This document shows positions 50,415-62,399 of a DNA stretch of 64,000 nucleotides, piece by piece. Position 1 is the first letter of the stretch. The number at the start of each line of letters is the position of its first letter. The notes below the pieces were generated by a model. It made no database searches, had not been told where the DNA came from, and worked only from the letters and a program-made list of their open reading frames with translations. Source of the DNA: Sphagnum magellanicum (taxonomy: Eukaryota > Streptophyta > Sphagnopsida > Sphagnales > Sphagnaceae); NCBI GenBank assembly GCA_021904315.1, contig CM038911.1, forward strand, positions 2,420,501 to 2,484,500, written 5' to 3'. A program made the translations under genes and the position numbers.

Positions 50415-51480
50415 AATTTGAGTACCCAGTTCTTGTTTATGTGCATTTCGCGAAATTAAAAAACTTCATACGAATTAGAGTGTTGCTGATGAAATTTCTT
50501 CTTTCTTTCTTTACAGTAGGTATGTGTTCTCTTCCTCTGATAAGATGTGCTTGAATTTGTTTGTAGTCTAATGTGCAGCTCCATGATCAAGCTTGAGTGA
50601 AGTACCAACCATACAGCTCACCTACTCTTCTCTCCAGCACTGTCCACCTAACTTCAAATGAATCCAGAGTTCAAAGAACTTCAAAAAATCTGCTGAATGA
50701 TGAAGTTGATAGCCGATTTGCGAAGTCTTCTCCACAAACTCAATTTCATGCCTACACCAGCAATTTCGAGTCTTTCAGTACTAGAATTTCTGGTATGCTC
50801 ACAGGCCAGGAATTTGAGCGAGCTCCAGGGTGACGTTTCTGCAGTTGTCTGATTTCTCCCATATCCTTTGTCAGAGTTTGGTTTTATTGTACTATAAATC
50901 GGCCACCGGAATACAACACTTCTTCATCTTTGCGCTTGGGGCAATGACGCAGTTAGTGAGGAATATCCGAGACGCGTCAATTGCTGGTTGAAAACTATTT
51001 CCAACCCCCCTCTGGTACTCGCAAGAGCGCCTGAGAATTTCTGCAAGGTTCGCCATAGGCTCGGACTTCATAATAAAAGCCAACTTGGAAAAAGGGGCAT
51101 TCACACTTGGTGGAAGAGCATCTCCAATGTTCCTCAGTATGTCACTGCACACGATGAAGTTTATTGGGAAAAATGTGCCGGTTGAGCTCAGAAAATTGGT
51201 TTTTCTGCACCAAATTCGTGAAGTTTGACATGGCTGGTAAAAGGCGCACAGTTGTGCACCTCCTGAAAAGAAGTGTAATAAATTGGCCCTGACTGCGGCT
51301 CAGTATTTCTGATTGGTCGATCATAAATGATTGGTCCAGGTGTTTTGCTATCAATAGTTCCCACGTATATGCAGTTCCAGTTCCAGTTTTATTGGTGGAG
51401 TTGCCGAAAAAAAAGCAGTTAAACTTGGACATTTAATTTTATTATCCAGAGCGACATACTGAGCACCGGTGGAGGTGGAG
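50415..51480 (-). pseudogene. Unknown gene fragment, copy 2 (unsplit)
   Basis: GC-richer than its surroundings. On the minus strand, protein-like stretches follow each other in changing frames: YVGTIDSKTPGPIIYDRPIR and FQEVHNCAPFTSHVKLHEFG (51370-51190), then CSDILRNIGDALPPSVNAPF, IMKSEPMANLAEILRRSCEY and FQPAIDASRIFLTNCVIAPS (51150-50920). Further low-confidence pieces follow down to 50415. Copy 1 at 38340-41025 matches from about 51185 downward with roughly 75-80% identity by eye. I do not recognise the parent gene. The less decayed state of this copy suggests it is nearer the source. Confidence 0.5.
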
Positions 51481-51873
51481 ATGCTGTTAAGGACTCTAGT
51501 ATAAAGTCCCCTAACAACAAGCCAGTCATTTGGAACTTAAAACCTATTTACCACGAAGATTTTATGTTAACATCCACTTAATATTAAACAATCACCCATT
51601 TAACATTGGGTACCACCTAAGATGGCATCTAAATCTTCACTTAACACTGGCTTAAAATTAGGTGTGAATGCACCTTTTATATACTAAATTACCAATATAA
51701 AATTTATCCATTAGAATAGAGTTCAGGGAATTTGATTCTTCAATCTAATCTATAGCATAGGGAAAATTTTCTGGAAATTTGACAAACACAACTCGAGTTT
51801 AGGTAGAATTTTATTAATTTATGAATCCCCAACAAATGATTAGCAGAATTTTATTTTTTTTTTCAACAAAAGG

Positions 51874-51926
51874 GTGTAGGGTTTAGGGTTCCGGGTTTAG
51901 GGTTTTAAAACCCTAAACCCTAAACC
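51874..51926. repeat. Interstitial telomere-type repeats in head-to-head order
   Basis: TTTAGGG-type units (AGGGTTTAGGGTT, CGGGTTTAGGGTTT) are followed directly by CCCTAAACCCTAAACC, so the G-rich strand turns into the C-rich strand. This is the layout of a telomere fusion or a foldback of telomere repeats. It ends exactly where the 330-bp direct repeat copy 2 begins. Confidence 0.75.
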
Positions 51927-52259
51927 AAAACCTTTTTAAAACAAGGAACACCCCTTAGTTTAAATTGTAGTTCAATTTTGAGAAAAGGCCAATTCTCCAA
52001 TTAGGTTCCAACTGTGATTCCAAAAAAACTTAAAACCTTTAGTTTGAAAACTTAATCTTATAACTAACTTGTACTTTTGGAGATCTAAAAGCCTACCAAC
52101 ATTGGCCCAAACCTTTACCCACTTGTTCTTTGAAAAAGTAAGAACTTCACCAAAATGGCCATTAATCATAACCCCTATTAGCTAATTATTGAAAATTGAC
52201 TTAGTTGTCAACCTAGGTTTTTTTATGAAATAACCTACATGCTATAAGTACTATAAATT
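51927..52259. repeat. Direct repeat, copy 2 (partner 43531-43858)
   Basis: Starts ACCAAAACCTTTTTAAAAC and ends CTATAAATTT like copy 1. It is followed by a partial local duplication of its own end (TATAAGTACTATGAAATAACC at 52261-52290). Confidence 0.8.
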
Positions 52260-52299
52260 TTATAAGTACTATGAAATAACCTACATGCTGATAGTTACA

Positions 52300-54435
52300 T
52301 TATTTAGGACTATAAATTTTGATACCAAAAAATACCTTGTTGATAAGGTATTACTATGATGAAAAGTAATACCCAACCTCTATCCTTATGGGGGGCTTCT
52401 AAAATTCACTTAAATTGATTGTTCATCATCTTTTCATCCTTTTTTTTTTCATCAATTTAGGTCTTCATTTTGTTCACTCAATTGTTGATTTTATGTAAGT
52501 ATGTTCTCATTTGGATTTTGACAATGGCTTTTTGTTAAGAATCAATAAGGACGAATCCTCTTAAGGCTTTGGCTTTTGAATGAGAGTTATCAATTCCTTA
52601 TTTTCAACAACTAAAATTTACAAGAAAGTGGGGAATCTCTTCTTTTGTTGTTAATATGCATGAACATATATTTTTTTTCAATTTGAATGTAACCCTATAA
52701 TGTTTGCCTTCAATTTTTCAAATGTGTGCTTGAGTTCATTATGGCACCTATTCAATTTCATAATTCACATAAACTACTTTAGAAATTTTATTGAAGCTTT
52801 TGTTTTACAACCATGAGGTTGAAATGCCATAACCTAGTTTTTATTCTTGAACCAAAACCCTATTTTTACCTTTGAATCCATGAATGTTGAAGTTCATTTT
52901 GGGCAAGTTTTGAACTTTGAGTTATTTTTCAAGCTTGAAGCTCAATTGGAAACTTTATAAACACTTAAACCTTGATTTATGAATATATTTATTTGTATGC
53001 TTGAAGTACATGAGGTCATAATGCTTAACGCCTATAATGATGCAAGTAAAGGAAATTAATCTTTGTATATTTTAATGGAACATGTTAGATAATGGGGTGT
53101 TATTTGGTATGTTATTCAATGATTTTTTAAAATAAAAATTTCTCATCTTAACGACAAAAAAAGGTTGCAAATGGTATAAATGGTTTTTTTATGGAAAAAA
53201 TCGGCCCATGTTGCCACATGTTGGTAATAGGTTATAGCATGTTGCCAAGATGTAACAAGATTTTTAAAGTTTTTTTTTTCTTTAACCTATAGCCAAATTT
53301 GTCTAAACCATATTTTAGATGGTCACAACCCCTTTATTTCATGAATTTGGGGAAAAAAATGTTGTTAAGTAATTTTTAAATTAAAATATTTTATTACAAG
53401 TAAAATCAATTTAATCATATTCTTTACAAAAAAATGTGTCCATGTTCACTATGTGATTTCACTAGATTTTGAATGAATCCACTCATCTTCATTAAATAGG
53501 GACAATGAATTCATTAGTCCATTAAACAAAGACCAATAAATTACACCCACATTTTGTAGCAATGACTTTAAATATATTTTCATAATCATATTCTAAGGAC
53601 CTTATTACATTTAACTAAGTGTATATTTATTATCAATAAATTGCATCCTATATATTTTTGCACATCATTCAAAAAAATGGAAGTAACTTCCCATGGTGAT
53701 ATATAATCTTTAAGTTTTGAAATTGTAGTTAGAACCACAATTCCCCACTCTATTTGTGTTTGCATTCAATAAGTTCCTAAGAACCATTTAGTCCAAATTT
53801 TGAAATTTGCATGCCACCTTACAATTTTTGCTTTCAATTTTTCAAATGCGTATTTTAGTTCATTAAAGCACCCTCTAAAATTCATTTTCCATATACGCGG
53901 TTGAGAGTTTAAAATCTAAAGTTTATTTTAAAGTTCCATTAAAGCTTTTGTAAACTTTGAAGCCAAAACCTAGATTTTGTTTTTGAACAAAAACCATATT
54001 TTTGATTTTGAACTAAAGCCCAATTTTTGCTACTAAACTAAAACCATATGTATGTTTTTAAATCAAACCTATTTTTTGCCTTTGAATTCATGTGTGCTTG
54101 AGTTCATTTTGAACAAGTTTTAAATTAAGAGATTTTTTTTTCAAGTTTTAAGCTCATGCATGTGGTAGTTTTTGAAAATACTTGAACCTTGATTTTTAAA
54201 TGTTGTTGTTTTGTATGCTTGGAGCACTTGAGGTGATAGTTTTGAACACCCAAAATGTTATAAAATCCTTAAGTGTTTGAGATTGTAGTTAGAAATATAT
54301 TTCCCCATTTTATTTGTGCTTGCAATCAACAAGTTTTCAAGAAGTAAAACCCAACTTATGATTTTGAATGCACTTGTGTGCTTGAGTTCACTTAGCAATT
54401 TCTAGAGTTTTGTTGTTTTTTTTTGTAAGCTCTAA
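52300..54435. repeat. AT-rich DNA with a diverged duplication
   Basis: 52700-53030 and 53815-54250 share TTTTCAAATG, AAAACCTA, TTTGCCTTTGAAT, GTGCTTGAGTTCATTTTG, CTTGAACCTTGATTT and GTATGCTTG blocks in the same order. A further pair, 53710-53800 and 54255-54345, shares GAxATTGTAGTTAGAA and TTCCCCA. No gene. Confidence 0.5.
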
Positions 54436-54459
54436 GTGCAAATTATAAACATTAAAGCA

Positions 54460-55120
54460 TTTTATGTAGATGAAGACTTTATGCAAGTTTTTGACAATGA
54501 TGGCGTTGATGAGATGGTAATAGGGTTAGTTGAAGTTTCAAGGCTGCTAATGGTTGTTTCAATTTCAATGCCTAACACACCAACTTTGTCAAAAAGCATT
54601 GTACTTTTCAAGACCACATTAAACCCAAAAGTAAACATTGAATGGAAGTTATTAAATTGACCCTAAATCAAATTTTGAATCCTTTACAACATTTTTTTGT
54701 CCCTTGGCATTTTTTCATGGTCAAGATGAAAATGTGCCATTTTTTAATGTTGTTCATATTTGTGTTATGTGATTTACGATTTCATCTCCTAGATATCTCC
54801 ATAAGAAAGAGGAAAGGTGTGTTCATATTATATAAGAAAGACCATGCAGTTACTTTTATGAAGAATCATATGACATTTAAACATGCAAATGCTTGGGCAA
54901 GGTGGATAAAAACCGATTTAAATGTTGTTGCAGAAGAAAAGGCACTTAAGAATGTCAAGCATAGAATTGGTCTTAGACATGGGGTAATCACAAATCATTT
55001 TAAAATTATTATTCCTTACAAGGAAGATGCAAAGCAAAAAAAATTAATGGATGACTTGCTATTGTTTGTTGCCAAAGTTTATATGCATAATTTTGTTGTG
55101 TTACGTTGAAGCATTTAATC
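54460..55120 (+). pseudogene. hAT transposase, copy C (N-terminal part only)
   Basis: A 155-codon frame ends KKDHAVTFMKNHMTFKHANA (BED-like), RWIKTDL, GLRHGVITNHFKIIIPYKED, then KKLMDDLLLFVAKVYMHN. This matches the BED and linker part of the same plant hAT group as copies A and B. The catalytic and dimerisation domains are not seen downstream; a Harbinger-like element begins at 55182. Confidence 0.6.
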
Positions 55121-55181
55121 ATGTGTCAAACCAAAATTTCAAGAGTATAACACTAAGTCACAACTTTTTAACATCAAATTA

Positions 55182-57440
55182 GGGGTGGTTTACATTAAAA
55201 GGCTTGGGTTTGGGACCACACACACATAAAATGCCTTATTGGTCCAAACTATGAAAGGTGGTTAGTTTGGATTTACATGAGGGCAATTAAGGGCCCAAGC
55301 CCAAGTAAATGATTTTCAATAAAAAGATTTGTTCAAATCCTACATGGATAATTGTGAATAATGTTGTTTGGGCCCTTGGGCTATTATTTCAGGTTTAATT
55401 CAAAGAAGTGGGCCTAATGAAAATAATGAAGGCCCATGGTTTCCAAAATAATTTTAGATGTTGATTTATGACATTTTATTAATCTTTATAATTTTTTTGA
55501 AAGACAAAATTGGAAGGAATTTTTTGTGGTTCTTCATAAAATTGTTTACCTTTAAAGCCTAAAACAACAATAGAATGAGATTTTTTTTTGAAAAGTAAAA
55601 GGTGATACACTTTTGGTGCCCACCCTTCCCATCCCCCTCCTAACAAAATTGTTCCCTTAAATCTTTAAAAAAAAAGTTTAAAATATTTTTTAATTAAAAA
55701 AAGTAAAATTGGGCGGAATTTTTGGAAGCTCCCCCCTAGAAATTTTTAGGCACTTAATGCTCATGAATTTTTGAAAATTATGATTTTGTTGAAAAACCAA
55801 ATTTAGGGAATTTTTGGTGGTTCCCCCCACAAAATTGTTGCCCTCAAGGTTTAAAAATTATTAAAGAAAAAATATTATGTCTTTCCTTTAATGGAAGGAG
55901 TTGTTGGTGGTTACCCCCACAAAATTCTTCCCCTTAAACCTTAAACACCATAATAAAAAGGGATAATGTCTCTTTCCCCTAATCATTTTTTTAATGTTCT
56001 TCAAGTTATTAAATCTTGTTACGTTAGAGTTGTTTAAGGATAATGCAATTTGTTGTTAAGTTTTTTTCACATTTTTGTTCAACCACGAATCATGAAGATT
56101 ATTCACAATCATAAAGGTGGCATCAAAATTTCCAAGAAATGTGGGCGACCTTTTCCAACCATGGACCATCTTCGAAAATGTGCAATTGTAGTGCATTTCA
56201 ACTAGTAGGAAGGAATTATTAACCTTCGCATACAAAGATCCCTTGTAATGAAAAGGATGTAAATTTTATTGAAGAACAAGCCCCTATTTTGTTCTCAAAA
56301 CATTCAAATTTTGTGGACAAAATAAGAAGGATTGTGGGGTTCATAGAGGAAGAATTTAGCCACCCTACCTCAAAGAAGAGGGTGTAGCCAACCAATGTGG
56401 GTAACAAAGGAAAGAAACCAAAAAGTGTGGCTACCAAAAAGGAAGAATTATTTTCAAAATTTAATGAAGAAAAAGGAAATGATGTGAAGTGCAAAATTTT
56501 TGAGGTGGACACTTTGATTCCGATTCAAGGAAAAATGGATGCAATTTTTTTTCAAGAGTGCTAAGAAAAGGTTAAATTATGATTTTTTGTGATTTTGCAA
56601 AAGTACAATTGCAATCGAAGCCATTGAAATCTTTAAAAAACCTTAACGTTAATTAGTGTTGATGCTAGTGACAAAACCTTACCATGTGACAAAAGTCTTT
56701 CACAATCATTGAAACAATACTTTTGGCTATTCCAAACGAATCACCCATTAATTGTAAACCATTTCAACTTTTTAATCATATCAAAATTGTTGCAACCCTA
56801 TTTTCCACCAAAATTAAATATCAATGTTGTTTTCTCAAATGTGGAATCAATTTGTCACAAAGGTTTTTAAATGTATTATTGAAAACCATAGTCCTTTGCT
56901 TGAACATGTTTTCTATATAAAAACCAAGCAACAACCAATTTGTGAATCCATATTACTTTTTTAAAACCCAAACAATTCGTTTTTCCTCCATATGAATTGC
57001 ACATGACTACAAACAATGTATACTTTTCCATTCCATACCCTAAAATCAAGGCTTGAATGTTCAACACTTGTTGAATCGACATATACAAACACAAATACAT
57101 AGTCATCACAAAACGTATTCACTTCTTTCTCTCATCTATGATATGTGATTGTTTGTGAAAGGTGCAAAAGAGGAGAAAAAGAAAACAAAGATACAATGAA
57201 AAAGAAAAAAACCAAAGAGAAAACTTAAAATGAGAGAGAAAAAAGAAGAGAGAAGAGATGAATAAAAAGTTAGGGCAATCATATTTCCAATTTTTTTAAC
57301 AAAATAATTTTTTATTAAAAAAATTGCATGTTTACAGTATGAACAAAGGCTCCTAGCCATGACCCGTGGGTTTCATCCAATAAATGGGGTACCATGATGT
57401 TCTATAGGCCATGGCCCAAACTTCTAATGTAAACAGCCCC
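55182..57440. mobile_element. PIF/Harbinger-like inverted-repeat element, 2259 bp
   Basis: The left end GGGGTGGTTTACATTAAAAG and the complemented right end GGGGCTGTTTACATTAGAAG match over 20 bases with three differences. The target duplication TTA lies on both sides (55179-55181 and 57441-57443). GGGGCTGTTT ends plus a TTA duplication are the PIF/Harbinger pattern. No DDE or Myb-like domain was recognised inside, so it is a decayed or non-autonomous copy. It contains a tandem array at 55540-55965. Confidence 0.5.
55540..55965. repeat. Degenerate tandem repeat, period about 95-110 bp
   Basis: Four or so units with GGAATTTTTGGTGGTTCCCC, CCACAAAATTGTTGCCC and AATGTCT-type blocks, near 55515, 55650, 55810 and 55905. 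Confidence 0.55.
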
Positions 57441-57443
57441 TTA

Positions 57444-57787
57444 GTGGCATTATAATAGATGTTGAGATTACATCAAGTCTTGCTACTCAACATTAATATT
57501 ACATTTTTTCTAGCACACGTGATCATGGCAAGTAGCAAGCCAATTAGCACCATGATGCCTTACTAGACTATCAACAAACAACAATGTCAAATGACCACTA
57601 AGTTGTCAAAACATATTGTCCACATGGTTCAACTTTATGTTACAAGTCATTTACACCCATCTTTTTGCTTAGTTGCAATTAATTTGGGAAACTGCATGGT
57701 AGACAGTGCATCTTCTATCGTTCATTAAGTGGGTATCCATACTCAATTTAAATGTGTGGGACATATTTATAGTTTACCTCACATTCA
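57444..57787. other. AT-rich intergenic DNA
   Basis: No feature recognised. Confidence 0.4.
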
Positions 57788-58071
57788 CCTCATTATTCTA
57801 CCGGTCAAGCATTGAACAAATGTAGGGACTGAGAGTTATGGTTCAAATTGTGACTCGCCACAAAATGACATTTAGCTTTAAGGGGGAAAAAAACATGTTC
57901 CCATATTTCCTAATATCGATTAACTACATATTTTCAATTGTAACTCTCTTGAGGAAGAATTCATGTCCATATAGCAAAAAACAAGGCCCTATGTCAGTAG
58001 CTTTCAGTTAGGTTGTTCTTGTCACAACAAATTGTGTGTAATTGTGATCCCAACAACCTAATGGAAAAAGA
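57788..58071. repeat. Diverged copy of the 7955-8292 element
   Basis: Shares GGTCAAGCATTGA, CATATTTTCAAT, GTCCAT, and ATGTCAGTxGCTTTC with 7990-8220. It ends in the same kind of hairpin, TTTCAGTTAGGTTG ... CAACCTAATGGAAA, at 58003-58071. The left terminal repeat is not preserved. Confidence 0.5.
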
Positions 58072-58113
58072 CCTTAAGATGAGAGTGCCATAGATTGTTA
58101 AAACCTTAATTTA

Positions 58114-59448
58114 TGACAGGTTCATTATTTAATTATCAGTTTTAACACAAATTTCATGTGTAAAGGACAAGTCCGTTCATTCAAGGAAACACTTATTAGA
58201 GAAATATGCAAAGTCACCATGTCTTCATCTTGTCTTTGAGCCTCCTTCCAACCCCAAACTCTTGTTTTAGTGGTATTTGTAAAGTAAGGAAACTTTATGA
58301 AACCTCAATATGAAATGTTGAAACTCAATACGAAATGTTGAATCTTAGCATTTAATGCACAATGTTGCAACCCCACTTTGAGGGAAGTGTGAAGTCACCA
58401 TTCACACTCCTGAAAATGGGACTTGGGAGTCCTCCCGAACTCCCAAAAATTCAAAACACAATTTCAGGGGTCAAAACACCTTGCATCAAGGTGTTTTTTA
58501 TACTGTTGAAAAGGTCTTGAAGTTTAAATGTCAAAAATGGCCTCACATGAGCCATTTGGACATCTATAGCACAAGTTATGGTCGAATGAAGGGTCGAGAG
58601 TCAAACTGGCAATTTGACTCCCGACCACTAAAAGTCGGGAATCGACCCAATCTCGGCATGTTCAGGTGGAGTGCGACACACTGTTGGAAAGCTCTCAAGG
58701 AGAATTAAAATTTGCTTTAGATCTCATCCCAATCAGAGGTTAAACGAGAAGTTATGAACACCCAAAATCCTGGGAGTCCAAACCGGGACAATTTCGAGAC
58801 TCCACTTTGGGAGTCCCAGGAAAAAGTGCCATTCGGATGTAAATGCGGCGGTGAGACGCATAGAATACTATATGGGGTAAGGTGGTGGCTTCCCACGGGT
58901 CTGGGCCGTGATGAGTCAAGTGAGTCCAGGGTTGCCTGTGGCTTGTTTTAGCACCAAGGGTGTTCTAAAATGCGAATTAACCAACTTGTCGGTTGGTTTG
59001 ATGTAGGTTCGAGTGAGTGAATAGCTTGTCCCTCTTCCTAATCCAATCCCAGAGCTTCAGCACGCCCATCTACCCTTTTAGTGCTGAGAGCTGGGAGTGT
59101 GCCCCAAGTCCTCTCCAATTCCGCAACTTGAGTGATTTGGTCCCGATTTGGGATTAACAAGGGACTTGGGAGCGCGTCAGGTTCATTATTTATGACAGGT
59201 TCATTATTTAATTATCAGTTTTAACACAAATCTTATGTGTAAAGGACAAGTCTGTTCATTCAAGGAAACACTTATTAGAGAAATATGCAAAGTCACCCTG
59301 TCTTCATCTTGTCTTTGAGCCTCCTTCCAACCCCAAACTCTTATTTTAGTGGTATTCGTAAAGTAAGGAAACTTTATGAAACCTTAATATGAAATGTTGA
59401 AACTCAATATGAAATGTTGAATCTCAGCGTTTAATGCACAAGGTTTGA
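58114..59448. repeat. Two direct repeats of about 260 bp around a GC-richer 815-bp insert
   Basis: 58114-58373 and 59189-59448 are about 96% identical by eye (ATTTATGACAGGTTCATTAT to TTTAATGCACAA). The DNA between them is markedly GC-richer and contains GGGAGTCC and CGACC words. The repeats start TG and end CA inside that span, which is reminiscent of a small terminal-repeat retroelement. No primer-binding site or polypurine tract is visible, so the type is left open. Confidence 0.55.
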
Positions 59449-59451
59449 AAA

Positions 59452-59645
59452 TAATTATAATAGTTGTATAGGTAAGAGCAGTGAAAATGTATGTAGGCGC
59501 TCAAGAAAAAAGAAAAAGGGTGAAACTCAGAAAACCATCAACTTTGATGGTTTTCTAAGTTTCACCCTATCTTTTTTTTTCCTAAGCGACTCCACTACTA
59601 ATACCTAGATTTTCATTGCTCCTACATGTACAATTACTATAATTG
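59452..59645. repeat. Foldback element with arms of about 90-100 bp
   Basis: Left arm 59452-59541 and right arm 59542-59645 are imperfect complements. The centre is GGTGAAACTCAGAAAACC against GGTTTTCTAAGTTTCACC, with almost no loop. The outer ends are AATTATAATAGTTGTA against TACAATTACTATAATT. A further copy of the centre follows at 59643-59667. It is foldback-MITE-like and, if transcribed, would form a long hairpin. Confidence 0.7.
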
Positions 59646-59769
59646 ATGGTTTTTTGAGTTTCACCCCCCCTTGAATGTTAATGTATTTTTTTGTAGGGTT
59701 TTTTTTAATCTCACCATGTGTATGACCAAACTCAAGTGACTTGTGCTATCTTTTACTAATTTTAAAGAT

Positions 59770-60015
59770 ATTTCTATTATCTAGTTTTACACATGTGGCA
59801 TTGATACCAAAAAGGACATTGCTTAGCCATGTTAAAAACCCCATCTGAGGACTTAAGGTTGTTGAGTTACATTTCAAGGATCAGCCTTGATTCTTGTGAT
59901 GGAATTGGGCTACCTTATCACAAAAATGTAAAAATTCACAAGTAATTCCAAAAATGTCTTCAAAAAAATATAATCGCACATGAATTGAATTCTAAAACCT
60001 TTTGGTTTTCAAAAA
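59770..60015. repeat. Dispersed repeat, copy 2 (partner 37565-37800)
   Basis: See the partner. Compared with it, this copy has short insertions, and about 480 bases (60016-60495) separate it from the second shared stretch. Confidence 0.55.
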
Positions 60016-60744
60016 AAAATACTAGTGTGGCCTATGCCGTTGGCCCAAGTGTTACCACGTCCTCAATTAAAATTTCCTTCCAAAACCTAGTTTTTTGGAA
60101 TTTATTTGAATTTTAGCGGCAAAAATCACTTTAAAATCAATATTTCCAACATACTGAATCCAAATCTTACCAAATAAATTCCATTAAATCTTGTTCATCA
60201 AGATATTTCCAACTTCAAAGGCACATTCCAATTCCTTCAAAAATTTTAGCTACAATTTATTTTAATTTTCAGTGAATAACTCATTCAATATTCAATAACT
60301 TCTACACTGCAAGTCCAAACACTATGAAACCAAGATGCACCCCCTCCTCCTCGAAAGCTTTCTAGAGAGACCAAGAACATGATCTAAAGCATCTTGGTTC
60401 AGTGGATCTCATATGTACAAAACAAAACAAACAAACAACCTTCCTTCATAGATAGATAATTGCATGTGAAAAATAAAAGTTGATCAAATGGCTTATTTTG
60501 ACAATTATTACCACACCTTATCGTACAACAAAAATTACTATCAAGGGAATTTGTCACAAATTTTAAGAAACCAAAGGAAAATTATCATTTAATTTTCGAA
60601 ACAATTCACATCTTGCAATTACTACCATGCCTCCCACTAAAGTTTGGCATTAAGTAATTTTCAAAAAGGAAACCCCAAAAAAGGAGAATTTAGAAATGCA
60701 ACTGCTACAAAATCATTATGGAAACTAAAGACTGTGCTTGCTAG

Positions 60745-61010
60745 CACATTATCATTGGAGTTGTGAAATAGTAGTGCACCTTTGTAATTATTATTTGACT
60801 ATTAAAATTCTGAAAATTTAAAAATGCATTCATATCCCACATTACCATTAGCTGTTATGAAATAGAGGTGCACTTCTTGTAATTATTATTTGACTATTAA
60901 AATTCTGAATTTTTAAAAATGAATTCATATCCCACGTTACCATTGGTTGTTATGAAATAGAGGTGCACTTCCTGTAATTATTATTTGACTAATAAACTTT
61001 TGAAAATTAA
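60745..61010. repeat. Tandem repeat, period about 94 bp, 2.7 units
   Basis: ATGAAATAGAGGTGCACTT and TAATTATTATTTGACTA blocks recur near 60762, 60855 and 60950. Confidence 0.75.
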
Positions 61011-62399
61011 GAAGTGGGCATTCCTATCATTATGGAAAGTAGCGTAGCCAAGGTGGTCATCAAACACTTAAGCAAACGGATGAAAATAAGCACCCAAATG
61101 AAGGCTTGGTTCATCCTATTCTTCAAAAAAGATTTTTTTCCTCTCCTATAAGCGCATCCATAGCCATTTAGATTGCATCAAATGGTGTACAATTGAGAAA
61201 GATATGCCCCTTCAAAACAAAGGTTCTCTATAAATTTTAAAAAAATCCAAAACAAACACTTGGGACCCTGATCAGCAAACACATGGCAACTTGTCATCAA
61301 GCATCAAGTTTCTAACAAATGGTCACAATGTCACTTGTGTCCAAACTGGATGGATGCCAAAATTGAGCTATTTTTCATACAAAATGTTCATCAAACATAA
61401 AAGGGCCATGATCAAAAGTTTCAAAAGTTGTCATGATCAACGGTGATGAGCAAACTACTATTTTTAAAACTCTAATGTCCTAAATTACATTTTATGTTAC
61501 CATATTAGGGTTTAGGTGATGTTCCTTCTTTTGTGTCTTTCATCCTAATGCACTTTGCAACAGGAAGTCTCCCAATGCACATTACAACATGAAGTCACTG
61601 AGTTTCTTTGGTTGTTGGTCATAGCTACTCAACAAGTCACTAAGTCATTTTCATCGTAGTTGCTCCATGGTTACAAACGATGGCAAACTTGATTTGTTCA
61701 TGGTCTTTGGGGATGGAGTGAGTTAAACGCACAATGGATTTCATAACCCTTTGTTGGCATGATTGCTTTATGTCATTTCTTTGTATTTTGAACTGACCAA
61801 AATGTTTGTTGTCTATGTGCAAGGTGTGACGGAAGTGAATCGATTATATCTCATTCCTTGGTATCGCCTCCTCTCTTGTGCTAGTTGATTCCATTGAGAG
61901 GATCAAGGTCCTACTTCTTCTCTCTTCCTAGTTGAGAAGGTCCGGTGGAGAGGATCTGAGTCCCACCTCTTTTCTCTTATTGGTCAATTTTGCCAAGAAT
62001 ATCCTTGGCTATTATTTTTCCCCAATTCCATTAACAGCTTCTTGGGCCCCTTTTGTGATTCTATGAATCTCAATCTTTTTCTCTGGTCAAATCTATTTTT
62101 AACTAAAAGGCTCCTCTTTCTTTCTCTCTTTGTTCGATTCCATTTTCACCTCCAGGAATTCTTTCCTTTTAATTTTCTCTCTCTTCAATTTTGTCTAGAC
62201 CGCCTCCTAGGCTCCTTTTCTATCTTTGTTTCATTTTGTCTCTAACTCTTCTATTGTTATCTTTTTCTTGCACATCAATTTGCTTCCTCTCTTTTTGTGC
62301 CCAATTCCTCTTGGACCTCAAACCCCCCTCTCCAAGTTGGAAAAGTTCTTGAACCTCCAACCCCCCTCTCTAACTTGGTGAGCTTCCTAGACCTCCAAC
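61011..62399. other. Intergenic DNA without recognised genes
   Basis: AT-rich to about 61850, then pyrimidine-rich. CTCCAACCCCCCTCTC words are tandemly repeated at 62320-62399, just before the hAT end. The frame 62042-62245 has no motif. Confidence 0.45.

Noticed and set aside
43531-52259. The 330-bp repeats as terminal repeats of one retroelement
   Set aside because: They do not begin TG or end CA, and the DNA between holds hAT remains and a gene fragment rather than retroelement genes.
58114-59448. A firm call as a miniature terminal-repeat retroelement
   Set aside because: TG/CA ends are possible, but no primer-binding site or polypurine tract was seen, so it is only listed as a repeat.
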